This document shows, piece by piece, positions 34,009 through 41,843 of a stretch of DNA of 64,000 bases; position 1 is the first letter of the stretch; each line of letters opens with the position of its first letter. Made by a program: the position numbers and the translations under genes. Source of the stretch: JAGWBD01 sp965220615 (GTDB lineage Bacteria > Chloroflexota > Anaerolineae > Aggregatilineales > Phototrophicaceae); NCBI GenBank assembly GCA_965220615.1, contig CBDCQL010000001.1, forward strand, positions 620,001 through 684,000, given 5' to 3'. The notes under the pieces are model-generated. The model had not been told where the DNA came from and ran no database searches. It worked only from the letters and a program-made list of their open reading frames with translations.

Positions 34009-35703
34009 TTGGCAACTTCAAGTTTTTCAAGAGACTCAATGCGCATCATGCAGGGCAAGAAAGGCGAGGGCCTGAAAGGCAAGGGCACGCCCCGCGTAAT
34101 CTTTCAGCCGGAGACCAGCCATGCCCTGCGCGACGGAATCAGTATGCTGGCCGGCGCCATACGCCCCACGCTGGGGCCCTCCTATGGCACGGTAGCCATC
34201 GACTACATCACGAAGGAAAAGGGCCGGCCGGAGCTGCTGGACAGCGGCGGCGTGATCGCGCGGCGCATCATCGAGCTGGGTGATGCCAGCGAGGACATGG
34301 GCGCCATGCTGTTGCGCGCCATGGTCTGCCGCCAGCATGACGAGATCGGCGACGGCACGGCCACCGCCACGGTGCTCTTCGAGGCCATCTACAAGGCCGG
34401 CCTGCGCTACGTCGCCGCCGGCGGCAACGGCCAGCGACTGCGCTATCACCTGGAGCAGTTGCTGCCGCTGGTGCTTGGCGAACTGGAGCGCCAGACCTAC
34501 GCCATCGACAGTATCGAGGACTATGCGCGCATCGCCGAATCCCTGTCGCATGACCCGCCCATGGCCGAGATGATGGGCGAGATCTTCGACGTCATCGGCG
34601 AATACGGCCAGCTGGACATTCGCAAGGACAACACGCGCGGGCTGCGCCGCGACTACGTCGAGGGCATCTACTTCAACAGCGGCCTGCTTTCGCGCGTGCT
34701 GGTCAACGAGCAGGTCGTGAAACGCATCGAGTTGCTGGACACCAACATTTTCATCTGCGACTTCACCATCAACGACCCGCGCGAACTCTTCCCGGTGATC
34801 GAATGCGCGGTGGACGCGAAGCTCAAGTCGCTGGTGATTTTTGCGCGGAACATGAACGAGGCCGCCCTTTCGCTGGTGCACGCGGCCAACCGCCCCGACC
34901 GTTTTCAGGCGCTGGCCCTCAAGATCCCGGACCCCAACCCGGACCTGCGCAACGCCGCCATTGAGGACCTGTCGGTACTCACCGGTACGACGCCCCTGCT
35001 CAAGGTGATGGGGCATACCCTCGAATCCGTGACGCCGGCGCACTTCGGCCGCACGCGGCGCTTCTGGGCCACGTCGCACCAGTTCGGCCTGCACGGGCCG
35101 CGCGGCAATCCGCGGCAGTGGCGCCAGCATCTGCTGCGCCTGGAGGAGCAGTTCCGCGTCGAGAAGGACAAGGACCAGCGCGACCAGCTGGAGGCGCGCA
35201 TCGGCAAGCTGCTGGGCGGCTCGGCCACCCTCTTTGTCGGGGGCTCCACCGAGCCGGAGATCGAGATTCGCAAGAACCTGGCGGAACGTGCGGCCACCTC
35301 GGTGCGCATGGCGCTGCGCGAGGGCGTGTTGCCCGGCTGCGGCCTGGCGTTGATGAACGCGCGGCCGGCCCTGGAAGAGCGTCTGGCCGCGGCGACGGAA
35401 GCCGACGAACGCGCGGCCATCGGCATCCTGCTGGATGCCCTGGCGACGCCGACGCGCACCATCTACGAAAACGCGGGCTATGACGCCAGCGACGTAATGG
35501 CCAAAATGTCCTTCGCTCCCGCCGGTTCCGTGTTTGACGTGCTGAGCGGAGAAGTGGTGGACCTGCGGGACGCCGGCATCCTCGACTGCGCCACGGTGGT
35601 CAAGCGCTCCACGCGCAACGCCATCGCCACCGCCGCGCTGGCGCTGACCATCGACGTGCTGGTACATCTGCGTGAGCCGGAAATGATTGGAGTGCCGACC
35701 TGA
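34009..35703 (+). CDS. Divergent GroEL/Cpn60 paralogue with altered ATPase site
   Basis: A 564-residue group I chaperonin homologue: TLGPSYGTV for TLGPKGRNV, MGAMLLRAMV, GDGTATATVLFEAI for the nucleotide loop, and GKLLGGSATLFVGGSTEPEIE with a gap-free match to E. coli GroEL. In that match the hydrolytic Asp398 is Arg (codon 35287-35289), and GGGVAL becomes GCGLAL. The apical domain is divergent, with a charged RLEEQFRVEKDKDQRDQLEAR insert, and there is no GGM tail or groES neighbour. TTG 34009 has AAGGGGAG six bases upstream; ATG 34039 is an alternative. It is probably not the housekeeping chaperonin. It shares an overlapping stop/start with the propeller gene. Confidence 0.88.
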   Translation: MATSSFSRDSMRIMQGKKGEGLKGKGTPRVIFQPETSHALRDGISMLAGAIRPTLGPSYGTVAIDYITKEKGRPELLDSGGVIARRIIELGDASEDMGAMLLRAMVCRQHDEIGDGTATATVLFEAIYKAGLRYVAAGGNGQRLRYHLEQLLPLVLGELERQTYAIDSIEDYARIAESLSHDPPMAEMMGEIFDVIGEYGQLDIRKDNTRGLRRDYVEGIYFNSGLLSRVLVNEQVVKRIELLDTNIFICDFTINDPRELFPVIECAVDAKLKSLVIFARNMNEAALSLVHAANRPDRFQALALKIPDPNPDLRNAAIEDLSVLTGTTPLLKVMGHTLESVTPAHFGRTRRFWATSHQFGLHGPRGNPRQWRQHLLRLEEQFRVEKDKDQRDQLEARIGKLLGGSATLFVGGSTEPEIEIRKNLAERAATSVRMALREGVLPGCGLALMNARPALEERLAAATEADERAAIGILLDALATPTRTIYENAGYDASDVMAKMSFAPAGSVFDVLSGEVVDLRDAGILDCATVVKRSTRNAIATAALALTIDVLVHLREPEMIGVPT

Positions 35704-36593
35704 TGGACGCCGCACAAACCACGCTGGAATCCATGACGACCTTTGCCCTCGCGGCCAGCGACGGCCAGCTCTTTGCCGGGCGCGCCGGCGGCCTCTACCG
35801 CTCGCCGGATGGCGGCGCCAGCTGGGAATACGCCAGCGGCCAGTTGGGCGAGGAAGGCACGATCGCGACCACCTCGCTGGCGGCGCGCGGACGGGATATC
35901 TTCGCCGGCATCAACGGCGGCGTGCTGCGCTCCAGCGATGGCGGCGGGGCATGGTTCACCGCCGCCCTGAGCAACCCCCCGCCGCTGGTCGTGGCCCTGG
36001 CGCTTTCGCCAGGCTACGAGGATGACGGCGCGCTGCTGGCGGCCAGCGCCGAGGACGGCATTTTCGCCTCCACCGACCGCGGCGTCACCTGGCGCGGCTG
36101 GAACTTCGGCCTGATCGACCTCAACGTCAACGCCCTCGCCTGGGCCACGCCCTCGCTGGCCTTCGCCGGCACGGAGAGCGGCATCTTCCACAGTCGCAAC
36201 GGCGGCCGCGCCTGGCGCCCGCTGCCCTTCGCGATGGACCTCGCGCCGGTCATCAGCCTGCAACTTTCGCCCGACTTCGAGACGGACGGGACGCTGTTCG
36301 CCGGCACGGAGGAACATGGCCTGCAGGTTAGCCGCGACGGCGGCGAGACCTGGGAGGCCGTGGCCCTGCCGGTGGAGGGCGAAGCCGTGAACGCGATGAC
36401 CAACACGGCGCAGGGACTGGCGCTGACGCTGGACGAGTACCTGCTGCTCGGGCGAGAGGGCGGAACGACCTGGGAGACGCTGCGGCACTTCCCCGACCAG
36501 ACGGGACTGGCGCTGCTGGCGCAGGGCGATCAGCTGGTGCTGGCGCTCTCCGGCGGCGAGGTGGTCACGCTGGGGTTGGATACAGGTCGGTGA
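35703..36593 (+). CDS. BNR/Vps10-like beta-propeller protein
   Basis: A 296-residue protein built of repeats with the Asp-box pattern SxDGGxxW: SPDGGASWE, SSDGGGAWF, STDRGVTWR, SRNGGRAWR, SRDGGETWE and GREGGTTWE, spaced about 45 residues apart, giving a six- or seven-bladed propeller like sortilin/Ycf48-type proteins. There is no signal peptide, so it is cytoplasmic, unlike sialidases, whose catalytic residues are not seen. Its ATG overlaps the TGA of the GroEL-like gene by one base, which argues for a shared role such as substrate docking. That role is inference. Confidence 0.8.
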   Translation: MDAAQTTLESMTTFALAASDGQLFAGRAGGLYRSPDGGASWEYASGQLGEEGTIATTSLAARGRDIFAGINGGVLRSSDGGGAWFTAALSNPPPLVVALALSPGYEDDGALLAASAEDGIFASTDRGVTWRGWNFGLIDLNVNALAWATPSLAFAGTESGIFHSRNGGRAWRPLPFAMDLAPVISLQLSPDFETDGTLFAGTEEHGLQVSRDGGETWEAVALPVEGEAVNAMTNTAQGLALTLDEYLLLGREGGTTWETLRHFPDQTGLALLAQGDQLVLALSGGEVVTLGLDTGR

Positions 36594-36615
36594 TGCGGAT
36601 TGGGCGCTTTGTAAA

Positions 36616-36642
36616 CTTTGCAATTTGTGAAGTCTTGCAAAG
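36616..36642. promoter_or_regulatory. Inverted repeat before the methyltransferase gene
   Basis: Perfect 8-bp arms CTTTGCAA (36616-36623) and TTGCAAAG (36635-36642), 11 bases apart and ending 9 bases before the ATG: a likely operator for autoregulation of the modification gene. Confidence 0.5.
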
Positions 36643-36651
36643 GTCTGTGGA

Positions 36652-38133
36652 ATGAACAAACTCTACTATGGTGATTGTTTGGGCATTCTGCAGGGCATGC
36701 AGCAGAAGTCTGTCGACCTGATTTACTTGGATCCCCCCTTCAATTCAAAGCGCAACTATCACGCCATCTACAAGGACGAAACCGGCAAGCCGTTACCAGA
36801 CCAGATCGAGGCCTTTTGCGATCAATGGGAACTGGACGCAGAACGCGAGCGGACTATCCGGCATATGCCCGTCCTGATGCGTGAAGCAGGCATAGACGAC
36901 CAGGTTGCCGAATTCTGGAAGGTCTGGATGGATGCTTTGCGCCACACACAGCCTGGCCTGCTGGCCTATCTGGTCTACATGGTGGAGCGGCTGATGTGGA
37001 TGCGGTTGGTCCTGAAGCCCACAGGGTCAATTTACCTGCACTGCGACCCGACGGCCTCGCACTACATCAAAATCATGATGGACAGCATTTTCGGTCACAG
37101 GAATTTCCGCAATGAGATCATCTGGTCTTACAGACGTTGGCCGTCCAAGAGCCGGAAATTCCAAACCATGCATGACGTGATTCTGTTCTACGCGGGGCCA
37201 GACAACACCTTTCACGTCGATTATGAACCAGCCAGTGACAGTTACATGAAGCGCTTCAAGGGTAAAACGCAGGTGTTGGATCCGGAAAGGAAAACACGAA
37301 AATTGACGGTTGATAAGCCGACCAAAGGGATGCCACGCCGTGATGTGTGGGACCTGTCCATTTTGGCTGGGTCTTCGAAGGAGCGGCTTGGTTATGTCAC
37401 CCAGAAACCACTTGCCTTGCTTGACCGCATCATCAGGGCCAGCAGTAATCCCGGCGATCTGGTCTTGGACCCTTTTTGCGGCTGTGCAACGACACTGGAG
37501 GCCGCCCACAAGCTTGATCGTCGCTGGATTGGAATAGACATTGCCATTCACGCAATCAAGCGCGTGGCGAAGGTCAGACTTGAGGAACGGCTGGAACTGG
37601 TCGAGGGGCGCGACTTTGAGATTGAGGGCGTACCGCGTGATATGGAAGGTGCCATCGACTTGCACAAACGCGATACGTACCACTTTCAGAAGTGGGCCGT
37701 TGAGCAGGTGGACGGCTTTGTCACCAGCAAGCGTACGGCAGACGGCGGCATCGACGGCAGGCTTTATTTCGAAATGCCAGGTAAAAAGCAGTTGCAAAGT
37801 ATGGTGATTGAGGTGAAGGGTGGCAGGTCAGTGAATATCGGCCATGTGCGCGCTTTGGGCAATGTGATGAGCAGCAGCAGTGCACAGATGGCCGGTCTGA
37901 TTGTCATGCACCCGCTAGGCAAACGTCAGCGCAGGAACTTTGAGAAAGAGATGGCGATATCGGGTGATCTTGAGATCGATACCGTGCCACAGACGGAATA
38001 TTATCCACGCATGCAATTGCTGACAGTCCAAGAGATTCTGGATGGCAAACGCTTCCTGACACCCGGTGCACGTGGCCAGCGTACCAGCCCGCAAATTGGG
38101 CTCAACATGCCCGAAGGCACCCAAAGCCCATAA
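36652..38133 (+). CDS. DNA methyltransferase fused to a PD-(D/E)xK nuclease-like domain
   Basis: A 493-residue protein. Residues 1-310 are a beta-type amino-methyltransferase: motif IV DLIYLDPPFNSKRNY (27-30) precedes motif I VLDPFCGCATTLEAAH (near 275). The C-terminal part has GGIDGRLYF (about 364) and MVIEVKGGRSV (about 385), the D..ExK arrangement of Mrr-like endonucleases, then LIVMHPLGKRQRRNF. One chain with both activities resembles a type IIG or self-contained R-M enzyme. No separate nuclease or specificity gene is adjacent. GC content is clearly lower than in the sugar genes on both sides, indicating transfer. An 8-bp inverted repeat lies just upstream. Confidence 0.85.
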   Translation: MNKLYYGDCLGILQGMQQKSVDLIYLDPPFNSKRNYHAIYKDETGKPLPDQIEAFCDQWELDAERERTIRHMPVLMREAGIDDQVAEFWKVWMDALRHTQPGLLAYLVYMVERLMWMRLVLKPTGSIYLHCDPTASHYIKIMMDSIFGHRNFRNEIIWSYRRWPSKSRKFQTMHDVILFYAGPDNTFHVDYEPASDSYMKRFKGKTQVLDPERKTRKLTVDKPTKGMPRRDVWDLSILAGSSKERLGYVTQKPLALLDRIIRASSNPGDLVLDPFCGCATTLEAAHKLDRRWIGIDIAIHAIKRVAKVRLEERLELVEGRDFEIEGVPRDMEGAIDLHKRDTYHFQKWAVEQVDGFVTSKRTADGGIDGRLYFEMPGKKQLQSMVIEVKGGRSVNIGHVRALGNVMSSSSAQMAGLIVMHPLGKRQRRNFEKEMAISGDLEIDTVPQTEYYPRMQLLTVQEILDGKRFLTPGARGQRTSPQIGLNMPEGTQSP

Positions 38134-38196
38134 ATGCTGATTACGCTTCGCTTAGTTGAAAACACCCTGCGGCAGGGGTAGCGGCAGGGTTCACCC

Positions 38197-38225
38197 TTGA
38201 CTTTTTCCGGTTTTTGTGATACTGT
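38197..38225 (+). promoter_or_regulatory. Sigma-70 promoter
   Basis: TTGACT (38197-38202), 17 bases, TACTGT (38220-38225). It drives a short unit ending in the terminator at 38452. Between 38134 and 38196 nothing is coded. Confidence 0.65.
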
Positions 38226-38317
38226 TTTGCGCAATGTGGTGGGGCCATGACCCCGCCCAATGCTTTTAAATGGCGAAAATCGTATAACGAATATTAAAGA
38301 GAAAGGCAGGTAATTCT

Positions 38318-38416
38318 ATGAATATGAAGACAGGTGAACACATTCTTGCGACAGTAGTTTCATCCAGTCTTGTCATGATAGTTGATATCTTGTTAAAGAA
38401 GTTTGTCGTGATCTGA
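38318..38416 (+). CDS. Small hydrophobic peptide of 32 residues
   Basis: ATG 38318 with AAAGGCAGG eight bases upstream opens a 32-residue peptide: polar start MNMKTGEH, one membrane-length helix (ILATVVSSSLVMIVDILL), then KKFVVI. The plan matches small membrane peptides, including type I toxins, but no family is recognised. It lies within an isolated unit with its own promoter (38197) and terminator (38452), in AT-richer DNA between the methyltransferase and the GH32 cluster. The roughly 250-base transcript could equally be a regulatory RNA. Confidence 0.5.
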   Translation: MNMKTGEHILATVVSSSLVMIVDILLKKFVVI

Positions 38417-38451
38417 TCTTTTTGCATGGAGACAATTCAAGTTCCTTGATT

Positions 38452-38482
38452 GGCGGAGAGGTCATGGACTCTCCGCCATTTT
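38452..38482 (+). terminator. Rho-independent terminator
   Basis: Perfect 9-bp stem GGCGGAGAG / CTCTCCGCC, loop GTCATGGA, then ATTTTC. It closes the small unit and separates it from the first tandem GH32 gene. Confidence 0.78.
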
Positions 38483-38576
38483 CATGCCTGAACCATTCGC
38501 GCGACAAGCCGCCGCCGGATTGGGTAAACTCCCGTGCTGTTTCCCTTGTTCATGACTCAAGAGAGGAATTACTCCG

Positions 38577-40181
38577 ATGGCCGGACCGCGGCAGTTCCCG
38601 GATACGCTGGAAGCGCAACTAAAGGCCCTTGAGAGCGACGAGGAAGTGCAGGGCTACATCGCCGGGCGCGAGGCGCTGGCGGACGACCCGGCGCGCCCGC
38701 TTTATCATTTCTCGCCACCGCTGCACTTCATGAACGACCCCAACGGCCTCTGCGAGTGGCAGGGGCGTTACCATCTCTTCTTCCAGTACCTGCCCGGCGG
38801 CGAACAACTGACCCCGGAGCGCAAGAAGGGCGTTTGCTGGGGCCACGCGGTCAGCGACGACCTCGTCAACTGGCGCGACATGCCCATCGCGCTCTACCCG
38901 GACGTGGAACGCGACTGCTTCAGCGGGCAGACCCTGGTCGAGGACGACCGCGTGATCGCCATTTACCACGGCACGCGCGCCGGCAACGGCATCGCCACGG
39001 CCTCCGACCCGCTCCTGATCAACTGGCTGAAGCACCCCGAGAACCCGGTCATCCCCGGCGACCCCGGTGGGTTGGGCGGCGGCGGCGGCGAGGAGGTGGT
39101 CGCCGAAAACGGCAAATACCGCGTCTTCGATCCCTGCATCTGGAAAGAAGAGGACGGCTACTATTCCCTTTCCGGCACCTTCATGGACGGCGATTTCGGC
39201 AAGACGCGCGGCGTCGATGCCCTCGGCGTGGACCACCTGTTTTACTCGAAGGACCTCGGCAACTGGACCTACCTCGGGCCACTGGTGACGGATGACCAGC
39301 TGGCCGAGCCGGGCGAGGACATGGCGGTGCCCAACTTCTGGCCGATCAGCGACGACAAACACATGCTGCTGCTCTTCAGCCACAAGCGCGCCGGCCGCTA
39401 CTACATTGGCAGCTACGACAACGAAACGCACCGCTTCACGCCCGAGACGCACGGGCGCATGAACTATGGCCCCTGGACGGTCGGCAGCCTCCACGCTCCC
39501 TCGGCCACCATCGACGCCTCGGGTCGCTACCTCGGCATCTTCAACATCAAGGAAGGGCGCGACTTCCGTGGCTGGAACGACATCATGTCGCTGCCGCGGC
39601 ACTACTGGCTGGCGGCGGACGACACGCTGCGCATGGCGCCGGTGCCCGAACTGGAGGGCCAGCGCTTTGACGGGGTGCAGGTCGCGGCGCAGGAAATCGC
39701 GGCCAACAGCGAGCAGCTGCTGGAGAACGTCAGCGGCCAGGCGATCGAGATTGAGGCGGTCATCGAGCCAGGCGAGGCGCGCGAGGTCGGGTTGACGGTG
39801 CTGCGCTCGCCGGACGGCGCGGAGCAGACGCGCATCTCCTTCTTCACGTCGTTGCAGGGCCGCCGCGCCAACCCTGGCTGGCTGCAGATCGATACCTCGC
39901 AGTCCACGCTGGCGAGCGACGTGCACGGCCGTCCGCCGGAGCAGGGGCCGCTGGACATCGACGCCGATGAAGCCCTGCACCTGCGGGTCTTCGTCGACCG
40001 CAGCATCATCGAGGTCTTCGCCAACGACGTACAGTGCCTGACCCTGCGCGTCTACCCCTCGCGGGCGGACAGCAACGGTGTAAGTCTTTTCGCGCGCGGC
40101 GGGGCGGCGCAGTTGCGTTCGCTCGGCGCCTGGCAGATGCGCAGCGTCTGGCCGGAACTGAAACAATTCGAGGGCCGCTGA
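38577..40181 (+). CDS. GH32 beta-fructosidase, tandem copy 1
   Basis: A 534-residue intracellular GH32 enzyme: five-bladed propeller with nucleophile in FMNDPNGL (about residue 58), the RDP-position Asp in VFDPCIWKEEDGYY, and acid/base Glu in GEDMAVPNFWPI. A C-terminal sandwich ends with DRSIIEVFANDVQCLTLRVYP, typical of GH32. Arg of RDP is Phe here and in all four copies. An N-terminal helix of about 45 residues (EAQLKALESDEEVQGYIAG) is shared by the set. It is the first of four genes on one strand with near-identical junctions, so polycistronic expression is likely. The substrate is a beta-fructoside such as sucrose, inulin- or levan-oligosaccharide. Confidence 0.9.
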   Translation: MAGPRQFPDTLEAQLKALESDEEVQGYIAGREALADDPARPLYHFSPPLHFMNDPNGLCEWQGRYHLFFQYLPGGEQLTPERKKGVCWGHAVSDDLVNWRDMPIALYPDVERDCFSGQTLVEDDRVIAIYHGTRAGNGIATASDPLLINWLKHPENPVIPGDPGGLGGGGGEEVVAENGKYRVFDPCIWKEEDGYYSLSGTFMDGDFGKTRGVDALGVDHLFYSKDLGNWTYLGPLVTDDQLAEPGEDMAVPNFWPISDDKHMLLLFSHKRAGRYYIGSYDNETHRFTPETHGRMNYGPWTVGSLHAPSATIDASGRYLGIFNIKEGRDFRGWNDIMSLPRHYWLAADDTLRMAPVPELEGQRFDGVQVAAQEIAANSEQLLENVSGQAIEIEAVIEPGEAREVGLTVLRSPDGAEQTRISFFTSLQGRRANPGWLQIDTSQSTLASDVHGRPPEQGPLDIDADEALHLRVFVDRSIIEVFANDVQCLTLRVYPSRADSNGVSLFARGGAAQLRSLGAWQMRSVWPELKQFEGR

Positions 40182-40212
40182 GCGCGGCGGTCCTGAAGAC
40201 AGGAGACAGGTT

Positions 40213-41814
40213 ATGACAGCTGGTGCACAGTATCCCCTGGCCCTGGAAGACCAGCTCAGGGCCCTGGAGAGCGACGAGGAAGTGCTGGGCTATACCGCCG
40301 CGCGCGAGGCGCTGGCGGCCGACCCGGCGCGCCCGCTCTACCACCTCTCACCGCCCTGCAACCTGATGAACGACCCCAATGGCCTCTGTCAGTGGCAGGG
40401 GCGCTACCATCTCTTCTACCAGTTCGTGCCGCATGGCAGCGTCGAACCCGGAGAGCGCGGACCCGTTTGCTGGGGCCACGCGGTCAGCGACGACCTCGTC
40501 AACTGGCGCGACCTGCCGATCGCGCTGCATCCGGCCGTCGAGCGCGACTGCTACAGCGGCCAGACCCTGGTCGAGGACGATCGCGTGATCGCCATGTATC
40601 ACGGCACCTACGCCGGCAACGGCATCGCCACGGCCGGCGACCCGCTGCTGCTCAACTGGCAGATGCACCCCGACAACCCGGTCATCCCCGGCGAACTGCG
40701 GGAACGTCCTGGCGGGGGTCGCGTCGACGTGGTGGGCGGAAACGGCCAGTACCGCGTCTTCGATCCCTGCATCTGGGCGGAAGAGGACGGTTACTATTGC
40801 GTCTCGGGCACCTTCATGGACGGTGACTTCGGCGGCACGCGCGCCCTCGACGCCCTCGGGGTGGACCATCTGTTTCACTCGAAGGACCTGGGCAAGTGGA
40901 CCTACCTCGGGCCGCTGGTGAGCGACGATCAGCTGGCCGAGATCGGCGAGGACATGGCGGTGCCCAACTTCTGGCCGATCAGCGACGAGAAACACATGTT
41001 GCTGCTCTTCAGCCACAAGCGCGCCGGCCGCTATTACATCGGGACCTACGACAGGCAGACGCACCGCTTTCACCCCGAGACGCACGGGCGCATGAACTAC
41101 GGCCCCATACGGATCGGCAGCCTGCACGCGCCCAGCGGCACCATCGACGACGCGGGCCGCTACCTCGGCATTTTCAACGTCAAGGAGGGGCGCGAGCGGC
41201 GCGGCTGGAACGACATCATGTCGCTGCCGCGGCACTACTGGCTGGCGGCGGACGACACGCTGCGCATGGCGCCGGTGCCGGAGCTGGAGGGCCAGCGCTT
41301 TGACGGGGTGCAGGTCGCGGCGCAGGAGATCGCGGCCAACAGCGAGGTGATACTGGAGCAGGTCCGCGGCCAGGCGATCGAGATCGAGGCGGTCATCGAG
41401 CCGGGCGAGGCGCGCGAGGTCGGGCTGACTGTGCTGCGCTCGCCGGACGGGGCGGAGCAGACGCGCATTTCCTTCTTCACGCCGCTGCACGACCGTCGCG
41501 CCAACCCTGGCTGGTTGCAGATCGATACCTCGCAGTCCTCTCTGGCCGACGACGTGCACGGCCGCCCGCCGGAGCAGGGGCCGCTGGACATCGACGCCGA
41601 TGAAGCCCTTCACCTGCGTATATTCATCGACCGCAGCATCATCGAGGTCTTCGCCAACGACAAGCAGTGCCTGACCCTGCGCGTCTACCCCTCACGCGCG
41701 GACAGCGCGGGGGTGAGTCTCTTCGCGCGCGGCGGCGCGGCGCAGTTGCGTTCGCTCAGCGCCTGGCAGATGCGCAGTGTCTGGCCGGAACTGAAACAAT
41801 TCGAGGGCCGCTGA
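40213..41814 (+). CDS. GH32 beta-fructosidase, tandem copy 2
   Basis: A 533-residue paralogue. Catalytic motifs are LMNDPNGL, VFDPCIWAEEDGYY and GEDMAVPNFWPI. It differs mainly in the first propeller blades (the loop after YHLFYQF, and ELRERPGGGRVDVVGG, facing the active-site pocket), while the C-terminal half is almost identical to copies 1 and 3. GGAGACAGG precedes the ATG. Variation confined to substrate-side loops points to specialised chain length or linkage. Confidence 0.9.
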   Translation: MTAGAQYPLALEDQLRALESDEEVLGYTAAREALAADPARPLYHLSPPCNLMNDPNGLCQWQGRYHLFYQFVPHGSVEPGERGPVCWGHAVSDDLVNWRDLPIALHPAVERDCYSGQTLVEDDRVIAMYHGTYAGNGIATAGDPLLLNWQMHPDNPVIPGELRERPGGGRVDVVGGNGQYRVFDPCIWAEEDGYYCVSGTFMDGDFGGTRALDALGVDHLFHSKDLGKWTYLGPLVSDDQLAEIGEDMAVPNFWPISDEKHMLLLFSHKRAGRYYIGTYDRQTHRFHPETHGRMNYGPIRIGSLHAPSGTIDDAGRYLGIFNVKEGRERRGWNDIMSLPRHYWLAADDTLRMAPVPELEGQRFDGVQVAAQEIAANSEVILEQVRGQAIEIEAVIEPGEAREVGLTVLRSPDGAEQTRISFFTPLHDRRANPGWLQIDTSQSSLADDVHGRPPEQGPLDIDADEALHLRIFIDRSIIEVFANDKQCLTLRVYPSRADSAGVSLFARGGAAQLRSLSAWQMRSVWPELKQFEGR

Positions 41815-41843
41815 GCGCGGCGATACACAGGGAGAACCGGACC

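Noticed and set aside
38163..38192. ACCCTGC..GCAGGGT hairpin as terminator of the methyltransferase
   Set aside because: Stem is short, loop long and no U-run follows.
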